Assembly: GCA_950097015.1 (NCBI GenBank)
Contig: CATNEN010000038.1
Span: 10,871,501-10,935,500, forward strand
Direction: 5' to 3'
DNA from: Macrostomum hystrix
Lineage: Eukaryota > Platyhelminthes > Macrostomidae
Length of the DNA: 64,000 bases
Positions within the stretch are counted from its first letter, which is position 1. Every line of letters begins with the position of its first letter. Made by a program: the position numbers and the translations under genes. The notes beneath the pieces are model-generated. The model was not told the DNA's origin, searched no databases, and saw nothing but the letters and a program-made list of their open reading frames with translations. Positions 44,601 through 55,724 of the stretch are shown here, one piece after another.

Positions 44601-47600
44601 AACCCACAATAAACAAACCCAGTCTGAACTCTAACCCAAAATAAACACACCCAGTCTGAACTCTAACCCACAATAAACACACCCAGTCTGAACTCTAACC
44701 CACAATAAACACACCCAGTCTGAACTCTAACCCACAATAAACACACCCAGTCTGAACTCTAACCCACAATAAACACACCCAGTCTGAACTCTAACCCACA
44801 ATAAACACACCCAGTCTGAACTCTAACCCACAATAAACACACCCAGTCTGAACTCTAACCCACAATAAACACACCCAGTCTGAACTCTAACCCAAAATAA
44901 ACACACCCAGTCTGAACTCTAACCCACAATAAACACACCCAGTCTGAACTCTAACCCACAATAAACACACCCAGTCTGAACTCTAACCCAAAATAAACAC
45001 ACCCAGTCTGAACTCTAACCCACAATAAACACACCTAGTCTGAACTCTAACCCACAATAAACACACCTCGCCACAACTCTACCCCACAATGAACACACCC
45101 AGCATCAACTCTACCCCACAATAAACACACCCAGTCTGAACTCTAACCCACAATAAACACACCCAGTCTGAACTCTAACCCACAATAAACACACCCAGTC
45201 TGAACTCGAACCTACAATAAACACACCCAGTCTGAACTCTAACCCACAATAAACACACCCAGTCTGAACTCTAACCCACAATAAACACACCTCGCCACAA
45301 CTCTAACCCACAATAAACACACCCAGTCTGAACTCTAACCCACAATAAACACACCTCGCCACAACTCTAACCCACAATAAACACACCCAGTCTAAACTCT
45401 AACCCACAATAAATTCACCCAGTCTGAACTCTAACCAACAATAAACAAACCCAGTCTGAACTCTAACCCACAATAAATTCACCCAGTCTGAACTCTAACC
45501 CACAATAAACACACCCAGTCTGAACTCTAACCCACAATAAATTCACCCAGTCTGAACTCTAACCCACAATAAATTCACCCAGTCTGAACTCTAACCAACA
45601 ATAAACACACCCAGTCTGAACTCTAACCCACAATAAACACACCCAGTCTGAACTCTAACCCACAATAAACACACCCAGTCTGAACTCTAACCCACAATAA
45701 ACACACCCAGTCTGAACTCGCCACAACTCTACCCCACAATAAACACACCCAGTCTGAACTCTAACCCACAATAAACACACCCAGTCTGAACTCTAACCCA
45801 CAATAAACACACCCAGTCTGAACTCTAACCCACAATAAACACACCCAGTCTGAACTCTAAACCACAATAAACACACCCAGTCTGAACTCTAACCCACAAT
45901 AAACACACCCAGTCTGAACTCTAACCCACAATAAACACACCCAGTCTGAACTCTAACCCACAATAAACACACCTCGCCACAACTCTAACCCACAATAAAC
46001 ACACCCAGTCTGAGCTCTAACCCAAAATAAACACACCCAGTCTGAACTCTAACCCACAATAAACACACCCAGTCTGAGCTCTAACCCAAAATAAACACAC
46101 CCAGTCTGAACTCTAACCCACAATAAACACACCCAGTCTGAACTCTAACCCACAATAAACACACCCAGTCTGAACTCTAACCCAAAATAAACACACCCAG
46201 TCTGAACTCTAACCCACAATAAACAAACCCAGTCTGAACTCTAACCCACAATAAATTCACCCAGTCTGAACTCTAACCCACAATAAACACAACCAGTCTG
46301 AACTCTACCCCACAATAAACACACCCAGTCTGAACTCTAACCCACAATAAACACACCCAGTCTGAACTCTAACCCACAATAAACACACCCAGTCTGAACT
46401 CTAACCCACAATAAACACACCCAGTCTGAACTCTAAACCACAATAAACACACCCAGTCTGAACTCTAACCCACAATAAACACACCCAGTCTGAACTCTAA
46501 CCCACAATAAACACACCTCGCCACAACTCTAACCCACAATAAACACACCCAGTCTGAGCTCTAACCCAAAATAAACACACCCAGTCTGAACTCTAACCCA
46601 CAATAAACACACCCAGTCTGAGCTCTAACCCAAAATAAACACACCCAGTCTGAACTCTAACCCACAATAAACACACCCAGTCTGAACTCTAACCCACAAT
46701 AAACACACCCAGTCTGAACTCTAACCCAAAATAAACACACCCAGTCTGAACTCTAACCCACAATAAACACACCCAGTCTGAACTCTAACCCACAATAAAC
46801 ACACCCAGTCTGAACTCTAACCCACAATAAACAAACCCAGTCTGAACTCTAACCCAAAATAAACACACCCAGTCTGAACTCTAACCCACAATAAACACAC
46901 CTCGCCACAACTCTACCTCACAATGAACACACCCAGCATCAACTCTACCCCACAATAAACACACCCCGCCACAACTCTACCCCACAATAAACACACCCCG
47001 CCACAACTCTACCCCACAATGAACACACCCAACACACTCACCGGGTGCCCAGGCGTCTAGTTCTCAGTCCGTAGAAAACTGAACGAATCAGTTTGCCAAA
47101 GCTGGCGGGATTCATTGGGTCGGACTTGTGCTCCTGGCAATGCCGCAGGTAGTGATTGTACAGTGTACACCTGGGTAGGGAGACACCCTCGGCAGCTTCA
47201 TAATTGTCTAGCAGCCATTGAACCTGTCCGATCATAGGTAACACAGAAAATAATCTATGTAGCTTCTTTATTGTTTTGCTCAATATAAAAACAGAACTGC
47301 GTAAATGACTACTTACAGTAACCGGGCTAGCCCGAGTAGTGTGACTAAACGAAGCGACTTCTTCTGGGGTTGGCATCGAGTAGGCGCCGCCGCCGGAGCC
47401 GCCAACCAGGTGATGAGCGGTCACCAGGTGCTGGCCGGCTGGTAGAACCCCGGCAACAAGGTGAGGCGAAGCGGACTCGCGAAGCTGATGAATTTTAGGG
47501 ATAGATTATATGTTAGTATAAATCATGAAATTAATAAATCTTATCTATTAAATGCATGTGAGCTTACCTGGCCGGAACTAGTCTGATAATAAGTCCCAGT

Positions 47601-49753
47601 TGAGCTACCTGTTTGAGTAGAGTAGATCGGAGTGTAATCTTGATAGTGCCTGTGAAGGAGGTGAAAGGTAAGATAAGGGGATTTCATAAATATAGAAATT
47701 AATCCGATTAGCGACTTCAAAATAGCGTATGTGAGGAATAAAGACTCAATCAGAGCACTGCGAAGTTTAACGAATCAACCTAGGCATCTGTGGGGATTGA
47801 ATGATTAACGACACAGTCTGAGCATCTGGGAGGATTACCGACTCAGCCCAAGCATCTGGGAGGATTAACGACTCAGCCTGAGCATCTGGGAGGATTACCG
47901 ACTCAGCCCAAGCATCTGGGAGGATTAACGACTCAGCCTAAGCATCTGGGAGGATCACCGACTCAGCCCAAGCATCTGGGAGGATTACCGACTCAGCCCA
48001 AGCATCTGGGAGGATTAACGACTCAGCCCAAGCATCTGGGAGGATTACCGACTCAGCCCAAGCATCTGGGAGGATTAACGACTCAGCCCAAGCATCTGGG
48101 AGGATTACCGACTCAGCCCAAGCATCTGGGAGGATTAACGACTCAGCCTGAGCATCTGGGAGGATTACCGACTCAGCCCAAGCATCTGGGAGGATTACCG
48201 ACTCAGCCCAAGCATCTGGGAGGATTACCGACTCAGCCCAAGCATCTGGGAGGATTAACGACTCAGCCTGAGCATCTGGGAGGATTACCGACTCAGCCCA
48301 AGCATCTGGGAGGATTACCGACTCAGCCCAAGCATCTGGGAGGATTACCGACTCAGCCCAAGCATCTGGGAGGATTACCGACTCAGCCCAAGCATCTGGG
48401 AGGATTAACGACTCAGCCTGAGCATCTGGGAGGATTACCGACTCAGCCCAAGCATCTGGGAGGATTACCGACTCAGCCCAAGCATCTGGGAGGATTACCG
48501 ACTCAGCCCAAGCATCTGGGAGGATTAACGACTCAACCAAGCATCTGTCAGAATCGGAGGATTAACGACCCAACTCGAGTATTTTTTTATTATTGGAGGA
48601 TTAAGGACTCAGTTTGAGCATCTTGGGAGGATTAACAGCTCAGTTTGAGCATCTTGGGAGGATTAACGGCTCAGTTTGAGCATCTTGGGAGGATTAAGGA
48701 CTCAGTTTTGGCATCTTGGGAGGATTAACGACTCAGTTTGAGCATCTTGGGAGGATTAACGGCTCAGTTCGAGCATCTTGGGAGGATTAACGGCTCAGTT
48801 TGAGCATCTTGGGAGGATTAAGGACTCAGTTTTGGCATCTTGGGAGGATTAACGGCTCAGTTCGAGCATCTTGGGAGGATTAACGGCTCAGTTTGAGCAT
48901 CTTGGGAGGATTAAGGACTCAGTTTGAGCATCTTGGGAGGATTAAGGACTCAGTTTTGGCATCTTGGGAGGATTAACGACTCAGTTTGAGCATCAACCGA
49001 GCATCTGAAAAGATTAAAACTTATTTCAAATTAAAAAAAAAAATTTTGACTTTACAATAAGCTTCTTTAAGCACAATCTGTTCAATAAAAAATAACTTAC
49101 CCAGCTCTGTTAGGAGATGCGGAGACCACAGCCTTCGTCACAGATTTGCCATTGCTTATTTCGATGTACTCACTGGAAATTAAAATAAAGTCAAAGTCAA
49201 AGTCAAAAACAAATTATTTATAGTTTTGTATTCAAAGAAACACATTTATTTAACTTACATCTGCGTTCCCATCATCTGTTGCTGATCAGCTGTAACATAT
49301 TGCACTGTTTGATAAACATTCTGCACTGTTGCGTTGTGCTGCTGCTGCTGTTGCTGTTGATTGCCTGATGGTAGAGCTATGCTATCAATGACAGTATGAT
49401 GCTGCTGCTGCTGCTGTTGCTGATTTGCAGATACTAGTTGATCATTGGTAACTAATGAAAAAAATTCAAGGAGAAGTCAATTCAATTAAATTTCGAACAG
49501 CTTACTGAACATTTATCGACTGTATGAGCGTGTTTGTCTACTTTAAGTAGGCATATCAATAGGAAAACCTTTTTTGTAAGAAATTAAAAATCTGAGAAAT
49601 CAGGAAGGACATACCTATCTTGCTGACAGCACCACCACCAGTAGCAGCTATAATAAACTGCTGCCCAGACTGGCTAGTGACAATGTGTGGCTTTGGGCTG
49701 ACATGAATAATGGTGGCAGTGGGACCACCACCTACACTTGATGCCGAGTGCAT
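41666..49753 (-). CDS. RFX-family transcription factor (RFX1/2/3-like)
   Basis: Ten exons on the minus strand: 49753-49615, 49451-49259, 49172-49101, 47649-47568, 47484-47317, 47223-47042, 44376-44260, 44154-43795, 43081-42739 and 42508-41666. Phases agree at every junction, giving 832 aa. The protein binds X-box DNA in the nucleus; RFX1/2/3-type members drive ciliary genes. A Gln-rich N-terminal activation region (residues about 1-200) precedes the winged-helix DNA-binding domain (about 219-295), with VQWLLDNYEAAEGVSLPRC, FGKLIRSVFYGLRTRRLGTR and GNSKYHYYGIR. Domains B and C follow (YTEQCETVLDAVVNLQF), then the dimerisation region with VLIPNVLRPIPSSLTQAIRN, AQTLRRYTSLNHLAQAARAV and IRDLTLRSAASFGSFHLLRL. 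The C-terminus is Ala/Ser/Thr-rich and ends SPKRPRLA. Poly-Ala tracts in exons 8 and 10 are unusual. The RFX5/7 type is excluded by the B/C/dimerisation domains. Confidence 0.95.
42575..42672 (+). repeat. short repeat in RFX intron 9
   Basis: Two to three copies of a phrase of about 50 bp (attctcctattcccataatc then tacaatgatagat). Confidence 0.6.
43285..43470 (-). mobile_element. second tRNA-derived SINE family, copy 2 (RFX intron 8)
   Basis: Minus-strand head with tggcagagaggttaatgcg (A box), gagttcgattcc (B box) and gaggccacattt; the body matches the copy in GMPS intron 4. It sits directly next to a decayed copy of the first SINE family. Confidence 0.7.
43500..43759 (-). mobile_element. 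first SINE family, decayed copy 3 (RFX intron 8)
   Basis: Diverged relative of the copies at 1803 and 2124: cagtccatggactgggggac, tggtacccattttaacagct and the B-box region ggggattcgaac are conserved. The tRNA head is truncated at about 43759. Confidence 0.7.
44430..47035 (+). repeat. 32-bp minisatellite in RFX intron 6
   Basis: About 80 copies of a 32-bp unit (aataaacacacccagtctga then actctaacccac), with a ctcgccac variant at intervals. A block beginning at the ctcgccac variant at 45973 recurs at 46517, 544 bp = 17 units later, so there is higher-order structure. On the plus strand every unit carries AATAAA. Confidence 0.9.
47790..48535 (+). repeat. 30-bp minisatellite in RFX intron 3
   Basis: About 25 copies of agcatctgggaggattaccg plus actcagccca. 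Exactly 30 bp, so a minus-strand frame with a 10-residue period (AESVILPDAW) stays open; it is not a gene. Confidence 0.9.
48580..49000 (+). repeat. 31-bp diverged relative of the 30-bp minisatellite
   Basis: About 13 copies of ggattaacggctcagtttga plus gcatcttggga. It is clearly related to the preceding 30-bp array but one base longer and with tttga in place of cccaa, so it was amplified separately. Confidence 0.85.
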
Positions 49754-50912
49754 TTAGCAGAGCTAGAGAATAATTTTTCAGCTCTGGATTGGCTCTGAAC
49801 TGCAGTGCCTAATAAAGAGGTGAATTATTGGGTTTCTGATTTTACTAATCACAAAAAGAAAATGAAACTTAGAGTCGATACAAATTTTATAGATAAGCCA
49901 GGCTTCTAATTTTATGAATCCATTTATTAATAATAATACTATTAATACTATCTTTATTCAGTATATTAATAAGCTACTAAATGATTACTAATATTCATTT
50001 TGTAAAATGAAAAATATTGTTAAGAAAAACTATTCAAACTTCATTTTGTTACAGCTAAAGCTAGCTAAAGAGTAATCTAAAAAATGGCATAGCAAGAAAT
50101 ACAGTTAAGGCCTATTTTTTTATAGTTATAGTTCCTAAAAATCAGCAATAACTTCTATAGAAGTGTAGCAACATCAAAATAATATACATATGTGCTTCAA
50201 GTACTTGCAAGCTAACTAACAATAACTTACTGTTAGTAATAAGTGTATATATTATGGAAATAATTAGCATGGAATATCTAAAAGGTATTTAACAAGCTGT
50301 TAAAGTATTTATTAAAATAAAAAATAATATCTCTATTTTAGCAGAAAAGTAGCATATGTTTTCTACATATCCATTATAAAAATCAATAAAAAGCTAAAAC
50401 TTTATAGGGAAAACATCAGAGAAATCAATTTATGAATGCTATCTTAGCATATATATATTCAAACCTATTGGCTATTGTGATTGTGTCAAAATTGTCAAAA
50501 ATATATATCCAACAGAATCAACAATATAAGGCTAGTAGTTTATTTGAAAGTTGTAACAAGTTTTTTAATCCTGACATTTCTTTGCTAAATTCTAAATTCT
50601 AAAATACTAAAAGTGTAAGGACTACCTATGCAGTATATTCTTATTAGCTAAATATTTTAGAAAGATAAAGTCATTAAGTAGATGTGAGGCTTTAGCTAAG
50701 CAAATGCTTAAAATGGTCAATTAAGAATAAATCCCATGAAACTGAAAAATTTTTATTTGCAATCAAACTTTTTACCTATAATTAAAAGTTAAATAAGCCA
50801 ATAGTTTACACTTCACACCATTCTTTCATATTTATTTAGATAGTAGCATTGCAACTCAGTGTAATTACTGTTGAGTATTAGCAAAGTAGGTAGCTACACA
50901 ATGAGTCCAAGA
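49754..50912. other. AT-rich region upstream of RFX coding start
   Basis: No gene seen. On the minus strand ctctag lies about 10 nt before the RFX ATG, a possible splice or spliced-leader acceptor. Confidence 0.35.
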
Positions 50913-50920
50913 CTTTCATC

Positions 50921-51387
50921 GGTCCCAGGTCATTTCGGTGACAAGACATTTCGGTGACAGTCATTTCGGTGACAGAATTGGTCAGTTCGGTGACAACTAT
51001 TTTTGCACCTAAGTATGCTGAGAAAACTGCCTTCCACGATCTAGCAGCTGCTTAAAGCCTGCACTCACCTTGTCAATCCAAAACTTGAAAAATGATAATT
51101 ATACACATTTAATTAGGAACAAATAACTATTGAAACTATTGACTACTCATTAAATAATTTAATAATTTAACTCATTTAAAGTAAAACCCAGACTTAATCA
51201 GAGTGATGCAGCTTCTTATTAATACTTTTAGCATTATTTAATTAATATTTTATATGTGTGCATCTAGTTAAAATGGAAGGCTGTTTTTTGCATATTTAGG
51301 TGCAAAAATAGTTGTCACCAATCTGACCAATTGTGTCACCGAAATGACTGTCACCGAAATGTCTTGTCACCGAAATGACCTGGGACC
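50921..51387. mobile_element. MITE with >95-bp inverted ends and 8-bp target-site duplication
   Basis: The ends start ggtcccaggtcatttcgg in inverted orientation. Each arm of about 98 bp contains three spaced copies of catttcggtgac (plus a fourth, altered) and ends near tatttttgcacctaa. The flanks are identical 8-mers, ctttcatc (50913-50920 and 51388-51395). An 8-bp duplication fits hAT or P-type transposases. There is no internal gene. Confidence 0.85.
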
Positions 51388-51395
51388 CTTTCATC

Positions 51396-52293
51396 TATGA
51401 CAATGAGTGTTAGAACAACAACAAGTAGCCAGTAGGCCTAGCTAGTATTGTCATTAGTTGTAGACTAGACTGCAACCTGGGCCTATACCTATGCTAATTA
51501 GGACCTTAATAATGCTAGGTATATTAGTCTATATTATTACATGCCAGTAGCTACTAGTCAAATTCATCTAGCTAACTGGCTATATGACGTCGAATGTCTA
51601 TAGCTAGGACTATTTTATTGCTTCCATTTTTTTTTCACTTTCAGCCAAAAATATTTCCAACTTTTTTAATAGGCCAACTGGACCACACCCACCATCCATC
51701 CCAACTCATGCAAAATTAATTATACATTTTCTATTTTATAAGCTACTATTTAAAATGAAACATCTCAACAATTTATCGCTTCAAAATCTGCTCTAGCTCC
51801 TGCCTTCGCTTTGGTATTCGTTGGCCTATACTAGTGAGTAGTTGGCAGGCAGGCCTAGCTTAAATATACGAAACAAGACTTTGCATCTTGATAAAGCAAG
51901 AAAGTATTTTAAGAAAAATACGATCATATTTGTGCATAAAAAGCATATAGAGCAAGCAAAATAAATTTTATTACCCTCAGATATCGTGCTCTGGTTGACA
52001 GGCGACAGTCGCTACAGCAAACGGTGGCTATGGAGTTCGCTATGGAGTTCGCTATGGAGCTGACTGGTTTCTCGGGCAACAATAACAGAAACTAGTGGTG
52101 TTATTCTTGTCTTTTACAAAGAATTTAATTACTGTTCCGAATTCAAAAGTAAATAGTAAGTGTGTTTCATAATTTATAATATTTATAGTTATTTTAAATC
52201 ATCAAACAAAAAATGCAGTGAAATTTAGTTTTAACGGGGGCTCTACTTTATAGCTTTTATCGCGTATTTTTAACCTGATATTTCAAACTTCTA
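51396..52293. other. spacer with a GC-richer block, possible RFX leader exon
   Basis: A block at about 51980-52085, read on the minus strand, ends gatatctgaggg/taata, similar to a splice donor. It contains three copies of an atagcgaactcc phrase. It could be a 5' untranslated exon or promoter of RFX, but no transcript evidence exists in the sequence. Confidence 0.25.
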
Positions 52294-55096
52294 TCTAATA
52301 TACTAAAAATGAAAATCTTGCTTGCTTGCTTGCTTGCTTGTATGTTTGCAATCGACTAGCTCCCGAACGGCTCAACCGATTTTCAAAATTCCTTCGCCAA
52401 AAGATCACAAATGGGCCGGAATCTTGCTTGCTTGCTTGCTTGCTTGTATGTTTGCAATCGACTAGCTCCCGAACGGCTCAACCGATTTTCAAAATTCCTT
52501 CGCCAAAAGATCACAAATGGGCCGGAATCGGTACACGTAATTTTATTAAGCTTAATTCCATTGGCAAGGGGATTAAATATTCGAAAAACAGTTTTAAATA
52601 GGCTTTTCTAATGCATTCTTGTTTTCAGCTTGTGCACAGTGAGGCCTCCAGTGCCAATTTTAATGATTGCATCGGAGCCAATTTTGATAACGCACTGATA
52701 AGAACTCACAGGGAGGCTACCCAGAGGGTAGCGAAGGCAGCTAGTCTTCTTCTAATATACTAAAAATGAAAATCTTGCTTGCTTGCTTGCTTGTATGTTT
52801 GCAATCGACTAGCTCCCGAACGGCTCAACCGATTTTCAAAATTCCTTCGCCAAAAAATCACAAATGGGCCGGAATCGGTACACGTAATTTTATTAAGCTT
52901 AATTCCATTGGCAAGGGGATTAAATATTCGAAAAACAGTTTTAAATAGGCTTTTCTAATGCATTCTTGTTTTCAGCTTGTGCACAGTGAGGCTCCAGTGC
53001 CAATTTTAATGATTGCATCAGAGCCAATTTTGATAACGCACTGATAAGAACTCAAGGGAGGCTACCCAGAGGGTAGCGAAGGCAGCTAGTCTTCTAATAT
53101 ACTAAAAATGAAAATCTTGCTTGCTTGTTTGCAATCGACTAGCTCCCGAACGGCTCAACCGATTTTCAAAATTCCTTCGCCAAAAGATCACAAATGGGCC
53201 GGAATCGGTACACGTAATTTTATTAAGCTTAATTCCATTGCCAAGGGGATTAAATATTCGAAAAACTGTTTTAAATAGGCTTTTCTAATGCATTCTTGTT
53301 TTCAGCTTGTGCACAGTGAGGCCTCCAGTGCCAATTTTAATGATTGCATCAGAGCCAGTTTTGATAACGCACGCGCGTACTGATAAGAACTCACAGGGAG
53401 GCTACCCAGAGGGTAGCGAAGGCAGCTAGTCTAATATACTAAAAATGAAAATCTTGTATGTATGTTTCTAATATACTAAAAATGAAAATCTTGTTTGTAT
53501 GTTTGTATGTTTGTATGTTTGCAATCGACTAGCTCCCGAACGGCTCAACCGATTTTCACAATTCCTTCGCCAAAAGATCACAAATGGGCCGGAATCGGTA
53601 CACGTATTTTTATTAAGCTTAATTCCATTGCCAAGGGGATTAAATATTCGAAAAACTGTTTTAAATAGGCTTTTCTAATGCATTCTTGTTTTCAGCTTGT
53701 GCACAGTGAGGCTCCAGTGCCAATTTTTATGATTGCATCAGAGCCAGTTTTGATAACGAACTGATAAGAACTCAATGGAGGCTACCCAGAGGGTAGCGAA
53801 GGCAGCTAGTCTATCTTCTAATATACTAAAAATGAAAATCTTGTATGTTTGTATGTTTGCAATCGACTAGCTCCCGAACGGCTCAACCGATTTTCGCAAT
53901 TCCTTCGCTAAAAGATCACAATTGGTCCCGAATCGGTACACGTATTTTTATTAAGCTTAATTCCATTGCCAAGGGGATTAAATATTCGAAAAACAGTTTT
54001 AAATAGGCTTTTCTAATGCATTCTTGTTTTCAGCTTGTGCACAGTGAGGCCTCCAGTGCCAATTTTAATGATTGCATCAGAGCCAGTTTTGATAACGAAC
54101 TGATAAGAACTCACAGGGAGGCTACCCAGAGGGTAGCGAAGGCAGCTAGTCTTATATACTAAAAATGAAAATCTTGTATGTTTGTATGTTTGCAATCGAC
54201 TAGCTCCCGAACGGCTCAACCGATTTTCACAATTCCTTCGCCAAAAGATCACAAATGGGCCCGAATCGGTACACGTATTTTTTTTAAGCTTAATTCCATT
54301 GCCAAGGGGATTAAATATTCGAAAAACAGTTTTAAATAGGCTTTTCTAATGCATTCTTGTTTTCAGCTTGTGCACAGTGAGGCTCCAGTGCCAATTTTAA
54401 TGATTGCATCAGAGCCAGTTTTGATAACGAACTGATAAGAACTCCAGTGAGGCTACCCAGAGGGTAGCGAAGGCAGCTAGTCTAATATACTAAAAATGAA
54501 AATCTTGTTTGTATGTTTGTATGTTTGCAATCGACTAGCTCCCGAACGGCTCAACCGATTTTCAAAATTCCTTCGCCAAAAGATCACAAATGGGCCGGAA
54601 TCGGTACACGTAATTTTATTAAGCTTAATTCCATTGGCAAGGGGATTAAATATTCGAAAAACAGTTTTAAATAGGCTTTTCTAATGCATTCTTGTTTTCA
54701 GCTTGTGCACAGTGAGGCTCCAGTGCCAATTTTAATGATTGCATCAGAGCCAGTTTTGATAACGAACTGATAAGAACTCACAGGGAGGCTACCCAGAGGG
54801 TAGCGAAGGCAGCTAGTCTTCTTATATACTAAAAATGAAAATCTTGTATGTTTGTATGTTTGCAATCGACTAGCTCCCGAACGGCTCAACCGATTTTCGC
54901 AATTCCTTCGCCAAAAGATCACAAATGGGCCGGAATCGGTACACGTATTTTTATTAAGCTTAATTTCATTGCCAAGGGGATTAAATATTCGAAAAACAGT
55001 TTTAAATAGGCTTTTCTAATGCATTCTTGTTTTCAGCTTGTGCACAGTGAGGCTCCAGTGCCAATTTTAATGATTGCATCAGAGCCAGTTTTGATG
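52294..55096 (+). mobile_element. tandem array of Helitron/Helentron-like non-autonomous elements
   Basis: Eight head-to-tail units start TC(T)aatatactaaaaatga at 52294, 52751, 53093, 53467, 53817, 54150, 54481 and about 54821, plus a 37-bp stub at 53430. Seven units end with a perfect hairpin (gctaccc-aga-gggtagc) followed by exactly 12 bases ending CTAG, at 52744, 53089, 53429, 53809, 54149, 54480 and 54816. Each unit carries ctcccgaacggctcaaccga near its 5' end. A TC start, a 3' hairpin 10-12 nt before a CTRR end, and no target duplication are Helitron hallmarks. The first unit has an internal 110-bp duplication; the last lacks the hairpin. No Rep/helicase is present. Confidence 0.8.
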
Positions 55097-55724
55097 GCTC
55101 TCAAAAATGAAAATCTTGCTTGCTTGCTTGTCTTCTTCCACTATACTAAAAATGAAATGCTTGCTTGCTTGTAATTGATTTTCTCCCGAACGGCTCAACC
55201 GATTTTCACCATTTCTTCACCAAAAGATGCCAAATATGGGGACAATTTTACACGTATTTTTATTAAGCTGAACTTTATTGCTAAGGGGATTAAATATTCG
55301 AAAAACATGATTTTTTTAAAGGTCAAACCATCTTGGCCTATTGAGAATTTTACTCACTGCCACTGAATTAGAATTGCATCGTCAAATTGCGCAACAACCC
55401 CTAGCTGATTGAATTTGAAGCCTGCACTCTGGAGACAAATTGGAAATAAATGTACACAACCAACCGCGAGACTGAGTGTACTCTATTTTCTCACTTCATT
55501 GTACAAAGCCAGAACTTTGAGAATTCATTTTATAAGGCTGATTTTTGCACCCACTAACCAACAGTCGGAATAGCCGATGTGTAGGCACTAGGAATAGGTT
55601 AGGCTAGGCTAGGGTTCGATTCTGCACTGCGTCAAATCATTTAGACTAATTTTCAGCCAGTAGTGATTGAAGAATTTTTTAATTTATTTTTTTCATTTCG
55701 TAAATAAAATATCATAAATCATAG

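Noticed and set aside
44430-47035. CRISPR-like regularly spaced repeats
   Set aside because: Units are contiguous with no unique spacers; this is a eukaryotic intronic minisatellite.
47938-48540. 200-codon minus-strand frame with a 10-residue repeat
   Set aside because: Exact product of the 30-bp minisatellite inside an RFX intron.
52326-52948. Short LACLLVCLQS-type signal-peptide-like frames
   Set aside because: Generated by (cttg)n microsatellite at the 5' end of each Helitron-like unit; repeated in all units with changing frames.
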